NCBI RefSeq assembly: GCF_022227765.1
Contig: NZ_JAJMLZ010000001.1
Coordinates: 434,001-498,000 of the forward strand
Direction of reading: 5' to 3'
Length of the DNA stretch: 64,000 nt
Origin: Ectothiorhodospira shaposhnikovii
GTDB taxonomy: Bacteria > Pseudomonadota > Gammaproteobacteria > Ectothiorhodospirales > Ectothiorhodospiraceae
Every line of letters starts with the position of its first letter. The first letter of the stretch is position 1. Both the position numbers and the translations under genes were made by a program. Shown one piece after another: positions 1-12,326 of this stretch. The notes beneath the pieces were generated by a model. The model made no database searches and was not told where the DNA came from. It was given only the letters and a program-made list of their open reading frames with translations.

Positions 1-1
1 C

Positions 2-139
2 CGCGGCGACACCGCCACCGGCGGCACCAAGCCGGCCACGCTGGAGACCGGGGCCGTGGTCAAGGTGCCCCTGTTCGTGAACGAAGGGGACGTGATCCGC
101 GTGGATACCCGCACCGGCGACTACGTCTCCCGCGCGTGA
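2..139 (+). CDS. efp: elongation factor P, C-terminal part (5' end outside window)
   Basis: This is the last 45 codons of EF-P, which relieves ribosomes stalled on polyproline. Visible are the segment [20 protein letters not shown] and the ending [17 protein letters not shown], both typical of OB domain III of EF-P. The modified lysine lies in the missing N-terminal domain. The stop codon overlaps the GTG start of epmA, whose product modifies EF-P, so the two genes are translationally coupled and functionally paired. Identification rests on the C-terminal motif and on this neighbour. Confidence 0.93.
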   Translation, partial: RGDTATGGTKPATLETGAVVKVPLFVNEGDVIRVDTRTGDYVSRA

Positions 140-1086
140 GTTGGTTTCCCTCCGCCGCTCCGGCGATGTTGCGTCGTCGGGCGGATCTGCTTCGGTCGAT
201 CCGCCACTTTTTCCATGCGCGGGGGGTGCTGGAAGTGGAAACCCCCTGCCTGTCCCGGGCGGGGGCCACGGATCCCGCCATCGAGAGCCTGACCGTGACC
301 CTGCCGGAGGCTACCCTCTGGCTGCATACCTCCCCTGAGTTTCCCATGAAGCGCCTGTTGGCCGCCGGGTCGGGGGATATCTATCAGATTGCTCGGGTCT
401 TTCGTGCCGGGGAAGCCGGTCGCTTTCACAATCCGGAATTCACCCTGCTGGAATGGTATCGGGTCGGGTTCGACCACCATCGGCTGATGGCTGAAGTCGA
501 TGATCTGGTGCGTGGTCTGGCCGGTGACCGGCTATCCCGTCCGACCATCTGGCTGAGTTACCGGCAGGCCATGCTCGATCATGCCGGTATCGATCCCCTG
601 CATGCCGATGTCGGGGAACTGGCCGACAGGGCGCGGGCGCTCGGGCTGGATGTGCGGGGTGAACTGGATCGGGATGGCTGGCTGGACCTGATCATGTCCA
701 TGGTGGTGGCACCCGCGCTACCCGCGGATGGTCTGACTTTCATCCATGATTATCCTGCCAGCCAGGCCGCGCTGGCCCGGATCTGTCCGGAGAATCCGGC
801 GGTGGCCGAGCGCTTCGAGCTGTATTGGGGTGGGGTGGAACTGGCCAACGGTTTTCATGAGTTGGGGGATGCGGTGGAGCAGGGCGCCCGTTTCGAGGCG
901 GACAACCGCCGCCGCCGGGCCGCCGGGCAAGCGGCGGTGGCGGTGGACCATCATCTTCTGGCGGCCCTGGCCGAGGGTTTGCCGGACTGCGCCGGCGTGG
1001 CCCTGGGCGTGGACCGGTTGCTCATGTGCCTGAGTGGTTGCGACCACATCCGGCAGGTGCTGGCCTTTGACTGGGAGCGGGCCTGA
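136..1086 (+). CDS. epmA: elongation factor P--(R)-beta-lysine ligase EpmA
   Basis: A 316-residue class II lysyl-tRNA-synthetase-like enzyme without an anticodon-binding domain, the size expected for EpmA/GenX/PoxA. It activates (R)-beta-lysine with ATP and attaches it to EF-P. Visible class II features are motif 1 ([20 protein letters not shown]), motif 2 ([23 protein letters not shown]) split around residues 93-115, and motif 3 near the C-terminus ([13 protein letters not shown]). The GTG start overlaps the efp stop. EpmB, which makes beta-lysine from lysine, is not in the window. Confidence 0.95.
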   Translation: MSWFPSAAPAMLRRRADLLRSIRHFFHARGVLEVETPCLSRAGATDPAIESLTVTLPEATLWLHTSPEFPMKRLLAAGSGDIYQIARVFRAGEAGRFHNPEFTLLEWYRVGFDHHRLMAEVDDLVRGLAGDRLSRPTIWLSYRQAMLDHAGIDPLHADVGELADRARALGLDVRGELDRDGWLDLIMSMVVAPALPADGLTFIHDYPASQAALARICPENPAVAERFELYWGGVELANGFHELGDAVEQGARFEADNRRRRAAGQAAVAVDHHLLAALAEGLPDCAGVALGVDRLLMCLSGCDHIRQVLAFDWERA

Positions 1087-1100
1087 AAACAGGGCCTTTT
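1079..1100 (+). terminator. weak intrinsic terminator after epmA
   Basis: The sequence folds as CCTG-AAAA-CAGG extended by two GC pairs around a bulged G, followed by TTTTG. It begins at the epmA stop codon and separates epmA from the convergent phosphoglucomutase gene. Confidence 0.45.
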
Positions 1101-1106
1101 GTCTCT

Positions 1107-3339
<2,233 letters not shown>

Positions 3340-3343
<4 letters not shown>

Positions 3344-3368
3344 CTCCCCAGCTTGGTTTTGTGAGACT
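3340..3368 (+). promoter_or_regulatory. putative sigma-70 promoter of the isc operon
   Basis: A TTGACT -35 box at 3340-3345 is followed after 17 bp by a weak -10 (GAGACT, 3363-3368) preceded by TGTG. It sits directly upstream of an IscR-type operator, as in other gammaproteobacterial isc promoters. An alternative -10 (TCTAAA, 3372-3377) would overlap the operator. Confidence 0.45.
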
Positions 3369-3374
3369 GCCTCT

Positions 3375-3399
3375 AAACCTGACTTAGCAAGTCGGGAAT
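3375..3399 (+). promoter_or_regulatory. IscR type 1 binding site (autoregulatory operator)
   Basis: The half-sites CCTGACT and AGTCGGG are separated by five bases (TAGCA), matching the known type 1 IscR consensus YYGACT-RWWWY-AGTCRR. The site lies 34 bp upstream of the iscR start codon. Holo-IscR binding here would repress iscRSU when Fe-S clusters are plentiful. Confidence 0.8.
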
Positions 3400-3432
3400 T
3401 GTGAAGCCTGACAACCGAGGAAGGGGGCGTCC

Positions 3433-3918
3433 ATGAAACTGTCAACCAAGAGTCGATACGCGGTGACCGCCATGCTGGACCTGGCCATCCACGATGGGAT
3501 CGGCCCTGTCACCCTGGCGGATATTTCCCAGACCCAGGGGATTTCCCTGTCCTACCTGGAACAGCTCTTCGCCAAGCTGCGCAAGCATGGTCTGGTGGAG
3601 GGGGTGCGGGGTCCCGGCGGCGGCTATCGCCTGGCGCAGCCCGCCGACGAGATCACCGTGGCGAGCATCATCATGGCGGTGGACGAAAACGTGAAGATGA
3701 CCCGTTGCCTGGGTACCGGTGACTGCCACGACGGGCAGCGTTGCCTGACTCACCAGCTTTGGGATGAACTCAGTCAGCAACTGTTTGCGTTCCTGGACGG
3801 GATCACCCTGGACCAGTTCGCCAACCGTCCCGAGGTTCAGCAGATCGCCCGGCGCCAGGAACAGCAGCATCCTCGCCATGCCCACCAGCATTTCATTTTC
3901 CGTCGCTCCGCCGCCTGA
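3433..3918 (+). CDS. iscR: Fe-S cluster assembly transcriptional regulator IscR
   Basis: A 161-residue Rrf2-family winged-helix regulator. The N-terminus [18 protein letters not shown] and the HTH around residues 28-60 are typical. The cluster-ligating cysteines fall at C92, C98 and C104, the positions known in E. coli IscR, with the usual histidine just after the third (LTH). It senses Fe-S status and controls the isc operon through the operator upstream. The C-terminus (after about residue 130) is histidine- and glutamine-rich ([15 protein letters not shown]), as in other IscR tails. Confidence 0.96.
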   Translation: MKLSTKSRYAVTAMLDLAIHDGIGPVTLADISQTQGISLSYLEQLFAKLRKHGLVEGVRGPGGGYRLAQPADEITVASIIMAVDENVKMTRCLGTGDCHDGQRCLTHQLWDELSQQLFAFLDGITLDQFANRPEVQQIARRQEQQHPRHAHQHFIFRRSAA

Positions 3919-3928
3919 GGAGATCCCC

Positions 3929-5149
<1,221 letters not shown>

Positions 5150-5185
5150 GCCACCCGGGACAACCCATTCGAGAGGTAATCGAAC

Positions 5186-5611
5186 ATGGCCTACAGCGAC
5201 AAAGTCATCGACCACTACGAAAACCCCCGCAACGTGGGCTCCCTGGACAAGGCAGACCCCCACGTGGGCACCGGCATGGTGGGCGCACCGGCCTGTGGTG
5301 ACGTGATGAAACTGCAGATCCGGGTCAACGATGCCGGCGTCATCGAGGACGCCAGGTTCAAGACCTACGGTTGCGGTTCCGCCATTGCCAGCTCCAGCCT
5401 GCTCACCGAGTGGGTGAAAGGGAAAACCCTGGAGGAGGCCGGCGCCATCAAGAATACCCAGATTGCCGAGGAACTGGCCCTGCCGCCGGTGAAAATCCAC
5501 TGTTCGGTCCTGGCCGAGGACGCCATCAAGGCCGCGATCGCGGATTTTCGCAAGAAGTCGGTCCAGGGCCATCCCGGCGATCATGAGGAACCCCAACGAC
5601 TGTCGGCATAA
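5186..5611 (+). CDS. iscU: Fe-S cluster scaffold protein IscU
   Basis: A 141-residue scaffold on which [2Fe-2S] clusters are built. The ligand cysteines are C37 (GAPACGDVM, with D39), C63 (TYGCGSA) and C106 (KIHCS); the HscA-recognition motif LPPVK is present at 99-103. The C-terminus carries about 13 residues beyond the usual 128. It is the last isc gene here: an intrinsic terminator follows, and iscA, hscB, hscA and fdx, which usually come next in gammaproteobacteria, are absent. Confidence 0.96.
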   Translation: MAYSDKVIDHYENPRNVGSLDKADPHVGTGMVGAPACGDVMKLQIRVNDAGVIEDARFKTYGCGSAIASSSLLTEWVKGKTLEEAGAIKNTQIAEELALPPVKIHCSVLAEDAIKAAIADFRKKSVQGHPGDHEEPQRLSA

Positions 5612-5688
5612 CCCGCCGGCATCCCCCCGACAAAGCCCGGCTCACAGGGACGTGGGCTTGTCTGCTTCCCTCCCCATTGGGCTTTGTA

Positions 5689-5713
5689 CCCGCCGGCAAC
5701 GGCGGGTTTTTTT
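5689..5713 (+). terminator. intrinsic terminator after iscU
   Basis: A 7-bp perfect GC stem (CCCGCCG/CGGCGGG) with a GCAA tetraloop is followed by seven T. Just before it, ACAAAGCCC (5631-5639) and GGGCTTTGT (5680-5688) can pair over a longer distance. The T tract overlaps the last codons of the convergent transglutaminase gene. Confidence 0.85.
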
Positions 5714-5716
5714 CGA

Positions 5717-7705
5717 TCAGGGATTGATTCGCCGCAACAGCCCGCGCAGTTGCCCGAAACGTTCCGGGTCGGGACCGGCACCGTAGCGCAGGGCCACGTA
5801 TTCCCGGGTGAAGGCCGCCACCGGTTCCGCCAGATCCGGGCGTTCCCGGGCGATGCGTCGGGCAAAGTCCATGGGCGGTTCATGGGGGGCGCGGGTCAGT
5901 CCGGCCCGGGCCAGACGACGGCAGAAACGCCGATAGACCACGGCCAGCGGATCGGCGACCGGCAGGCGATTGCGCCACAGGAACACGGCCGCGAACACCA
6001 GCACCACCGCGCCGATGAGTACCACCATCAGGGTGATCATCCCGCGCCAGTCCAGGCGTCCCAGGCCCAGCCGCTCCAGCAGTTCCTCCTGTCGCTCGGG
6101 ACCGAAGGCCAGCACCCAGCCGCTCCAGTAGTAGTCGATGCTGTCGCGCCATAGCTCCCACTGCAGCCTCACCATGCCCCAGTCCAGGCTGCGACGGATA
6201 AAGTCCGGGGCGCCCAGATCCCCCGACAGGGCGATCCGGATCCCTTGTTCGATGCGTTCCGGAGCGACCGCGGCGGTGGGGTCCACCCGTACCCAGCCCC
6301 GGCCTTCCAGCCAGACCTCGGCCCAGGCATGGGCATCGGACTGACGCACCAGCAGGTAATTGCCCAGGCGGTTGTATTCGCCGCCCTGGTAACCGGTGAC
6401 CACCCGTGCCGGGATGCCGGCGGCCCGCATCAGCACCACGAAGGCGCTGGCATAGTGTTCGCAGAAACCGGCCCGGGCCTCGAACAGGAACTGATCCACC
6501 GGGTCCCGCTCCAGTCTGGGGGGAGACAGGGTGTAGAAGAAGGGTTCTTCGTTGAAGTGCCGCAGGGCGGCCTGGATCAGGGTGTCGTCTTCTTCATGTT
6601 GTGCCCGCCAGGCCTGCGCCAGTGCCTGCGCCCGTGGGGCCGCGCGAGCCGGCAGGCTCAGTGCCTGGCGGCGACGTGCCTCGGACAGTTCCGGTTCCAG
6701 GATCAGATCCGTCCGCGAGGCCAGGCTGTACTGCACCAGGCGCCGTACCGGGCGGTCGGCCACCAGATAGTGATCCTCGGTCATGCGGGCATCGGGCGGC
6801 ACGGCGACGGGGACATCCAGGGCCAGCAGCCAGCGGCGTTCGTGGGGTTCCAGATTAAGGGTGTAGGTCACCATGCCATCGGTATCCGGCAGCAGGGGCA
6901 GGGCGTCGATTTCCGTCTCCCGGCCCGCCCGCCAGGTGCGCCCGTCGAAATGGGCGAATACCGGCCCGCGCCAGTACCGCTGTGCCGGCGCGGGCGGCTC
7001 GTCGGTGAATGAAACCCGGAAAGCGGGGGCGTCGGACTGCAGTAATTCACTGATGGAACCGGGGGACATGCTGTCGGACAGGCCGGTCACGCCGGTGGTG
7101 CTGTCCTGGGGCATGCCCCAGAGGGGGCCGGGCAGACGGGGAAAGAGCAGGAACAGGATGATCATCACCGGCACCGCCTGGCCCAGCATCAGACCGGCCA
7201 GGCCGAAGGACTCCCTTGCCGGTTGTACCCCTTCACCGGCATTGAGCCTGACCAGGGCGGCGGTGGTGGCGAACACCGCCACCAGCATGTAGAGGGCGGC
7301 CGGGATCTCCTGGGAGTAGAAGAAGTTGGTGATGATGACGAAATAGCCCAGGAACACCACCAGCATGGCATCCCGGTAGGTGCGGGTTTCCAGCAGTTTC
7401 AGGCCTGTCATCAGGACCAGCAGGGCCACGCCGGCGTCGCGGCCGAAGAGGGTGCCGTAGCGACCCAGGACCAGGCCGGTCATGAGTATGGTGAGCAGCA
7501 CCAGTATCCAGCGGGAGGGCATGGGCAGTCGGCCCAGATGGACGCCGCCGCGCCAGGCCAGGGCCAGGACCGTGGTCAGCACCACCCACACGGGTTGATT
7601 GAACAGGTGGGGCACGATGGCCACGCCGATGGCGGCGATCACCCACAGCAGGGCGCCGGAACGGGCCGGTAGCCGGTCTTCCAGCCTCATGGGTGCGACG
7701 CTCAT
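5717..7705 (-). CDS. membrane-anchored transglutaminase-like protease (TgpA/DUF3488 family)
   Basis: A 662-residue protein: about six N-terminal membrane helices (DUF3488, residues about 10-200), a large periplasmic part, then a transglutaminase core and a last membrane helix (ITLMVVLIGAVVLVFAAVFLW) before a C-terminal cytoplasmic DUF4129-like tail. The catalytic triad is visible: Cys in ARAGFCEHYASAF (about 414), His in SDAHAWAEVW (about 456), Asp in GWVRVDPTAAV (about 474). The start was set at the ATG overlapping the stop of the DUF58 gene. Family size is about 660-670. In Pseudomonas the homologue TgpA is essential; its substrate is unclear. Confidence 0.92.
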   Translation of the reverse strand: MSVAPMRLEDRLPARSGALLWVIAAIGVAIVPHLFNQPVWVVLTTVLALAWRGGVHLGRLPMPSRWILVLLTILMTGLVLGRYGTLFGRDAGVALLVLMTGLKLLETRTYRDAMLVVFLGYFVIITNFFYSQEIPAALYMLVAVFATTAALVRLNAGEGVQPARESFGLAGLMLGQAVPVMIILFLLFPRLPGPLWGMPQDSTTGVTGLSDSMSPGSISELLQSDAPAFRVSFTDEPPAPAQRYWRGPVFAHFDGRTWRAGRETEIDALPLLPDTDGMVTYTLNLEPHERRWLLALDVPVAVPPDARMTEDHYLVADRPVRRLVQYSLASRTDLILEPELSEARRRQALSLPARAAPRAQALAQAWRAQHEEDDTLIQAALRHFNEEPFFYTLSPPRLERDPVDQFLFEARAGFCEHYASAFVVLMRAAGIPARVVTGYQGGEYNRLGNYLLVRQSDAHAWAEVWLEGRGWVRVDPTAAVAPERIEQGIRIALSGDLGAPDFIRRSLDWGMVRLQWELWRDSIDYYWSGWVLAFGPERQEELLERLGLGRLDWRGMITLMVVLIGAVVLVFAAVFLWRNRLPVADPLAVVYRRFCRRLARAGLTRAPHEPPMDFARRIARERPDLAEPVAAFTREYVALRYGAGPDPERFGQLRGLLRRINP

Positions 7706-8694
7706 GGACAGGCGTCCGCCGGCAGGGCGAAGCAGGCCAGGTATTCCAGGCAGCGTCGCTGATGGGCCTCGCCCGTGTCCGGCTCCAGCTCCAGGCCGGG
7801 CATGCGCAGGCCGAAGCGTAGCCCCTGAGCCTGGGCCTGAAGGACCTGGTGACACATCATGGACAGCCGGATCTCCAGATCGCCTGCCGGCAACTGGTCC
7901 CAGTCCAGCCAGACCTGCCCGCCGCTCACCTCGCCGAACTGCTTGATGTAAAGATCACCGGTACGGGCCAGGGCCTTCCAGTCCAGATGGCGGGGGGAGT
8001 CTCCCGGCTGATAGCCCCGGACACCGGCAAACTCCTCTCCGGCGGGATCGGTCCGTTCCCGGCTTTCGCCTTCATCCTGCCCGGCAAAGGGGGGTGCCTG
8101 ATCCATGGGTAGGGGCTTGGGGTAGACCAGCACGGATTCATCGAAATGCAGCCAGGACCAGGCCCGGAACAGTCCCATGGGATAGCGGCCATGGAGTCGC
8201 AGGCGACCGGGTCGCAACACGCCCCGGCGCCGGGCGGGCAGGTCCAGGGTGACCTGGGTTTCATCCCGGGCGCCGACATCAAAGGGCACCGGTGTGCCAT
8301 CCAGGGTCTCCAGTAGCAGGCCGCGACGGGTCACCCGACTGGGGTTTTCCACGGTGTAGACGAATTGGGCGGTCTGGCCGGCAAAGACCGGCTGAGCCGG
8401 TCGGCGCGTGACCCGCAGCCCCAGCAGGTTTCTGTGGGTATGCCACATGGCATTGGCGCCCAGGGCCGCCAGCAGGAAGGTCAGCATGAAGGCCATGCTG
8501 TTGCTGTAATTGATGGCCCCCAGCAACATCACCAGGAGGATCAGGGCAAAGGTGTAGCCCTGACGGGTGGGCAGGATGTAGATGCAGCGCCGGTGCAGCC
8601 GCAGGGTCCGTCCTTCCGGCAGTTGGCGCCGGGTGATCCAGGCGATGGCCCGTTCCCTCAGCCGCCGACGATCCAGGACCAGGGCCTTCATCAC
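7702..8694 (-). CDS. DUF58 domain-containing protein
   Basis: A 330-residue protein with two adjacent N-terminal membrane helices (around residues 45-85, AINYSNSMAFMLTFLLAAL) and a C-terminal DUF58 domain recognisable by ERTDPAGEEFAGVRGYQPGD followed by RHLDWKALARTGDLYIKQF. DUF58 proteins are von Willebrand A-like and occur with MoxR ATPases, as here. The gene overlaps moxR upstream and the transglutaminase gene downstream by four bases each, so the three form one translationally coupled operon. Confidence 0.9.
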   Translation of the reverse strand: MMKALVLDRRRLRERAIAWITRRQLPEGRTLRLHRRCIYILPTRQGYTFALILLVMLLGAINYSNSMAFMLTFLLAALGANAMWHTHRNLLGLRVTRRPAQPVFAGQTAQFVYTVENPSRVTRRGLLLETLDGTPVPFDVGARDETQVTLDLPARRRGVLRPGRLRLHGRYPMGLFRAWSWLHFDESVLVYPKPLPMDQAPPFAGQDEGESRERTDPAGEEFAGVRGYQPGDSPRHLDWKALARTGDLYIKQFGEVSGGQVWLDWDQLPAGDLEIRLSMMCHQVLQAQAQGLRFGLRMPGLELEPDTGEAHQRRCLEYLACFALPADACP

Positions 8695-9632
8695 GGGACC
8701 GGAACGGCCTCGATCAGACGCCGGGTGACTTGTTCCGGTGCCAGGCCGGGGGATTCGCTCAGGTGCAGTCGATGCCCGGCCACCGGTGGTAGGACCGCCT
8801 GGATGTCTTCCGGCAGGACATGATCCCGATGGTCCACCAGGGCCCAGGCCTGGGCGGCGCGCAGCAGTGCCAGCACCGCCCGTGGTGATAAACCCATCCG
8901 GTACACCCCCGGTCGACGGGTATGGGCGACGATGGCCTGCAGGTAGTCCAGCAGGGCATCGGAGACATGAACCTGCGTGACTTGTCGCTGCAGCGCCAGC
9001 AGGGCAGGGGCATCCACCTGGGCGGGGAGTTCCTCCACCAGCTCACGGCGGTCCCGCCCCCGCAGCAGTGCACGTTCTGCCGCCGCGTCCGGATAACCCA
9101 GATGGATGCGCATCAGGAAGCGGTCCATCTGGGATTCGGGCAGGGGGAAGGTGCCGATCTGTTCCTGGGGATTCTGGGTGGCGATGACGAAGAACGGCTC
9201 CGGCAGACGCCGGGTGGTGCCTTCGATGGTGACCTGCTGTTCCTCCATGGCCTCCAGCAGGGCGCTTTGGGATTTGGGCGTGGTGCGGTTGATCTCGTCC
9301 GCCAGCACCAGTTGGGAAAAGACCGGACCGGGATGGAACTCGAAGCGCTTGCGCTCCGTGCTGAACACCGAGACGCCGAGGATGTCCGCCGGCAGTAGAT
9401 CGCTGGTGAACTGAATGCGTTGGAATTGCAGCCCCAGGGTGCGGGCCAGGGCATGGGCCAGGGTGGTCTTGCCGACCCCCGGCAGGTCTTCCACCAGTAG
9501 GTGACCCCGTGCCAGCAGGCAGGCCAGGGCCAGTCGGATGGGGCCGGGTTTGCCGAAAATGACCGTGTTCAACTGCGCCAGGATGGCATCGATGCGGGCC
9601 GCCATCGCAGTATCGGGCAGGGTCTTGTTCAT
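8691..9632 (-). CDS. MoxR-family AAA+ ATPase
   Basis: A 313-residue AAA+ ATPase of the MoxR branch. Walker A is EDLPGVGKTTLAHALA, Walker B is LVLADEINRTTPKSQSALLE, sensor 1 is FVIATQNPQEQIGTFPLPES, and the arginine-finger and sensor 2 region contains GLSPRAVLALLRAAQAWA. MoxR ATPases act as chaperones for VWA-like partners; here the partner is presumably the DUF58 protein encoded immediately downstream. First gene of the moxR-DUF58-transglutaminase operon. Confidence 0.93.
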   Translation of the reverse strand: MNKTLPDTAMAARIDAILAQLNTVIFGKPGPIRLALACLLARGHLLVEDLPGVGKTTLAHALARTLGLQFQRIQFTSDLLPADILGVSVFSTERKRFEFHPGPVFSQLVLADEINRTTPKSQSALLEAMEEQQVTIEGTTRRLPEPFFVIATQNPQEQIGTFPLPESQMDRFLMRIHLGYPDAAAERALLRGRDRRELVEELPAQVDAPALLALQRQVTQVHVSDALLDYLQAIVAHTRRPGVYRMGLSPRAVLALLRAAQAWALVDHRDHVLPEDIQAVLPPVAGHRLHLSESPGLAPEQVTRRLIEAVPVP

Positions 9633-9670
9633 GGGCGGCTCCGGCCCTCCGTGATCGGTTGTGAACCCTG

Positions 9671-10267
9671 CTAGAGGGACTTGACCCAGAAGACCATGCT
9701 CTTTTCCGATTCCCTTGGCTGATCCAGATCCTTCCAGGAAAAGAGGGTGGTGAGGCTGGGTTGCTTGCGATAACCCCGTTTTTTCCAGAACTCATCCAGC
9801 GGTGTGTAGTCGGAAGGACGGCGGGGGTCGTCTTTCGGCCGATAGACGGCGCAGAAGGTGGCGTGGGTGAAACCGCCCAGGGATCTGGCATGGGCCTCCC
9901 GTTCCTGGAAGAATCTCACCCCCAGCCCCTGACCCCGGTATTCGGGCAGCAGCACGGATTCCCCCAGATAGAAGACCCGCGCCGGATCGTAGCCGTGCTG
10001 ACGCAGGGGGCGGATCACGTTCTCCGGCTCGTGCGCCAGGGGCAGGGCGGTGGAGGCGCCGACGATCCTGTCGCCGTCACGGACCAGCACCACGACGCTT
10101 TTGGGGGAGGCCGTGTAGGTGGCCAGGTAGTTCTCCTCGTACTCCGGGTCGCCGTCATAGAGATAGGGATAGGCGCGGAAGACGTTGATCCTGAGCCGGG
10201 CCAGCTCGGCTAGCCAGGGGGTGGCCTGTGGACCCGCCAGGCGTTCGATGTGCAGGGTACTGGACAT
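9671..10267 (-). CDS. GNAT family N-acetyltransferase
   Basis: A 198-residue GNAT-fold enzyme. The acetyl-CoA-binding segment is LPEYRGQGLGVRFFQEREAHA (Q/R-x-x-G-x-G/A core at about residues 110-130), preceded by the strand RVFYLGESVLL. The substrate cannot be told from sequence. The C-terminal half (YTPLDEFWKKRGYRKQPSLTT) matches a family of uncharacterised bacterial GNAT proteins. It lies 38 bp upstream of moxR on the same strand and could share its transcript. Confidence 0.85.
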   Translation of the reverse strand: MSSTLHIERLAGPQATPWLAELARLRINVFRAYPYLYDGDPEYEENYLATYTASPKSVVVLVRDGDRIVGASTALPLAHEPENVIRPLRQHGYDPARVFYLGESVLLPEYRGQGLGVRFFQEREAHARSLGGFTHATFCAVYRPKDDPRRPSDYTPLDEFWKKRGYRKQPSLTTLFSWKDLDQPRESEKSMVFWVKSL

Positions 10268-10368
10268 GACGATCCCGGGTGTTCTGTCAAAAAATAATTG
10301 GACTGTCCCCGTGCGAGGGGGTTCATCGTCGCTTTCTTCTCCTGTTCAGTCTGGCAATATGGAGCGAC

Positions 10369-11550
10369 ATGTTCAATGGTTTGCCATGGAGTTCGCGTGT
10401 TCCCGTGGGTAAAAAGACATCCGTGAATGAAGGCGGCGCACAACTGAAGGTCTCACCCGGCCCGGCGGGTGAGTGTATCCTCGAGCTGTCCGGCCGCCTG
10501 GACGCCTATACGATAGGCCCGCTCTGGCCCCGGGCCGGACGCATGCTGGAGGATCATGTCGATACGCCGGTGCGGGTGGATCTGGCGGCGGTCGACTACT
10601 GCGACGGCGCCGGCGTGGCCCTGTTGCTGGATCTGCTGCGTCAGACCCGGGCACCGGGGGCAGAGGTGGCGCTGGTGAATGTGCCAACCAAGGTGGCGCA
10701 ACTGCTGGAGCCCTTCGATGCCAGGGCCTTGAGCGGTACCCCGGAGGCGCGTCGCGCGCCCGGACTGGGCCGGCGCCTGGGTGACGGGGTCCATGACCTG
10801 GGGCGCGATCTGTATAACCACGTGGTGTTTGTGGGCGAGGCCGCGGCCGCCCTGGCCCATGGCCTGGCCCACCCCTCCCGCGTGCGCTGGAAGGACGCCC
10901 TGCGCATTGCCCAGGAAGCCGGGGTCAATGCCCTGCCCATCGTCGCCCTGATTGCCTTTCTCATGGGGGTGATCCTGGCGTTTCAGTCCGCCGTGGCGAT
11001 GAAACAGTTTGGTGCCGAGATCTTCGTCGCCAACCTGGTGGCCCTGTCCCTGTTCCGGGAGCTGGGTCCGTTGATGACGGCGATCCTGCTGGCGGGCCGT
11101 TCCGCTTCCGCCTTTGCCGCCGAGATCGGTACCATGAAGGTCAACGAGGAACTCAATGCCCTGACCACCATGGGACTGGATCCGGTCCGTTTCCTGGTGG
11201 TGACCCGGGTCATGGCGGCGGTGATCATCGCGCCTTTGTTGACCATCTTTGCGGACCTGGTGGGGCTGATGGGGGGGGCCATGGTGATGATGACTTTCGA
11301 CGTGCCCCTGGTGGCGTTCATGAACCAGGTCAGTCAGGCGGTGTCGCCGGGAGACTTCCTGGGCGGCCTGTTCAAGGCCACCGTGTTCGGCCTGGTCATC
11401 GCCGGCGTGGGCTGTCTGCGCGGCCTGGAAACCCGCACCGGTGCCTCCGCCGTGGGGATTTCCACCACCCGGGCGGTGGTCAGCGCGATTATCCTGATCG
11501 TGGTTCTGGACGGTCTGTTTGCCGTGATTTTCTTCCATCTGGGTATCTGA
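10369..11550 (+). CDS. ABC transporter permease with N-terminal STAS domain (MlaE-like)
   Basis: A 393-residue fusion. Residues about 20-105 form a STAS domain (CILELSGRLDAYTIGPLW, then VDYCDGAGVALLLDLL), like MlaB. Residues about 130-393 form an MlaE/YrbE permease with five or six membrane helices and the family signature FRELGPLMTAILLAGRSASA followed by EIGTMKVNEELNALTTMGLD. With the ATPase and MCE protein downstream it should move phospholipids between the membranes. The start is the ATG after GGAGCGAC; the frame is open further upstream without homology. The next gene overlaps its stop by one base. Confidence 0.9.
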   Translation: MFNGLPWSSRVPVGKKTSVNEGGAQLKVSPGPAGECILELSGRLDAYTIGPLWPRAGRMLEDHVDTPVRVDLAAVDYCDGAGVALLLDLLRQTRAPGAEVALVNVPTKVAQLLEPFDARALSGTPEARRAPGLGRRLGDGVHDLGRDLYNHVVFVGEAAAALAHGLAHPSRVRWKDALRIAQEAGVNALPIVALIAFLMGVILAFQSAVAMKQFGAEIFVANLVALSLFRELGPLMTAILLAGRSASAFAAEIGTMKVNEELNALTTMGLDPVRFLVVTRVMAAVIIAPLLTIFADLVGLMGGAMVMMTFDVPLVAFMNQVSQAVSPGDFLGGLFKATVFGLVIAGVGCLRGLETRTGASAVGISTTRAVVSAIILIVVLDGLFAVIFFHLGI

Positions 11551-12326
11551 TGCAGCCCGACTCTCAATCGCCACCGCCGATCATCCAGGTACGGGACCTC
11601 ACTCTGGGGTTCGGCGGTACGCCGCTGCTGGCGCATCTGTCCTTCGACATTGCGCCGGGCGAGATCTTCGTCATCCTGGGTGGTTCCGGCTGCGGCAAGA
11701 GCACCCTGCTCAAGCATATGATCGGACTCTACGAGCCCATGGCCGGGGAGGTGGTCATCGGCGGCGAGGTCTTTACCGGGACCGAGGGCCAGGCCCGTCG
11801 GGATATCCTGCGACGTTTCGGTGTCATGTACCAGATGGGGGCCCTGTTCGGCTCCATGACCTTGCTGGAAAACGTGCGCCTGCCCCTGGAGGAGTTCACC
11901 GACCTGCCCGACGAAGCCATGGATCTGGTGGCCCGCCTCAAGCTGCAGCTGGTGGGACTGGCCGGGTTCGAACAGCACATGCCGGCGGAGATTTCCGGCG
12001 GGATGCAAAAACGCGCGGCCATCGCCCGGGCCATGGCGCTGGACCCGGACATCCTGTTTCTGGACGAGCCCTCCGCCGGTCTGGATCCCATCACCTCGGC
12101 CGAACTGGATCAGTTGATCCTGCGCCTGAGCCGCATCCTGGGCATCACCTTCGTGGTGGTGACCCACGAATTGCCCAGCATCTTCACCATTGCCGACCGG
12201 GTGATCATGCTGGACAAGGAAACCCGGGGTATCCTGGCACAGGGCGATCCCGCCCATCTACGGGACCACAGTGAACACCCGTGGGTGCGTCGTTTCTTCA
12301 ACCGTGAAGCCACGGAGGCATCGTGA
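11550..12326 (+). CDS. ABC transporter ATP-binding protein (MlaF-like)
   Basis: A 258-residue ABC ATPase: Walker A GGSGCGKSTLLKHMIG, Q-loop YQMGALFGSMTLLENV, signature EISGGMQKRAAIARAMALD, Walker B ILFLDEPSAGLDPITSAEL, and the H-switch in VVVTHELPSIF. The EISGGM signature is typical of the MlaF/Ttg2A subfamily. It powers the MlaE-like permease encoded upstream; start and stop codons overlap with both neighbours. Confidence 0.93.
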   Translation: MQPDSQSPPPIIQVRDLTLGFGGTPLLAHLSFDIAPGEIFVILGGSGCGKSTLLKHMIGLYEPMAGEVVIGGEVFTGTEGQARRDILRRFGVMYQMGALFGSMTLLENVRLPLEEFTDLPDEAMDLVARLKLQLVGLAGFEQHMPAEISGGMQKRAAIARAMALDPDILFLDEPSAGLDPITSAELDQLILRLSRILGITFVVVTHELPSIFTIADRVIMLDKETRGILAQGDPAHLRDHSEHPWVRRFFNREATEAS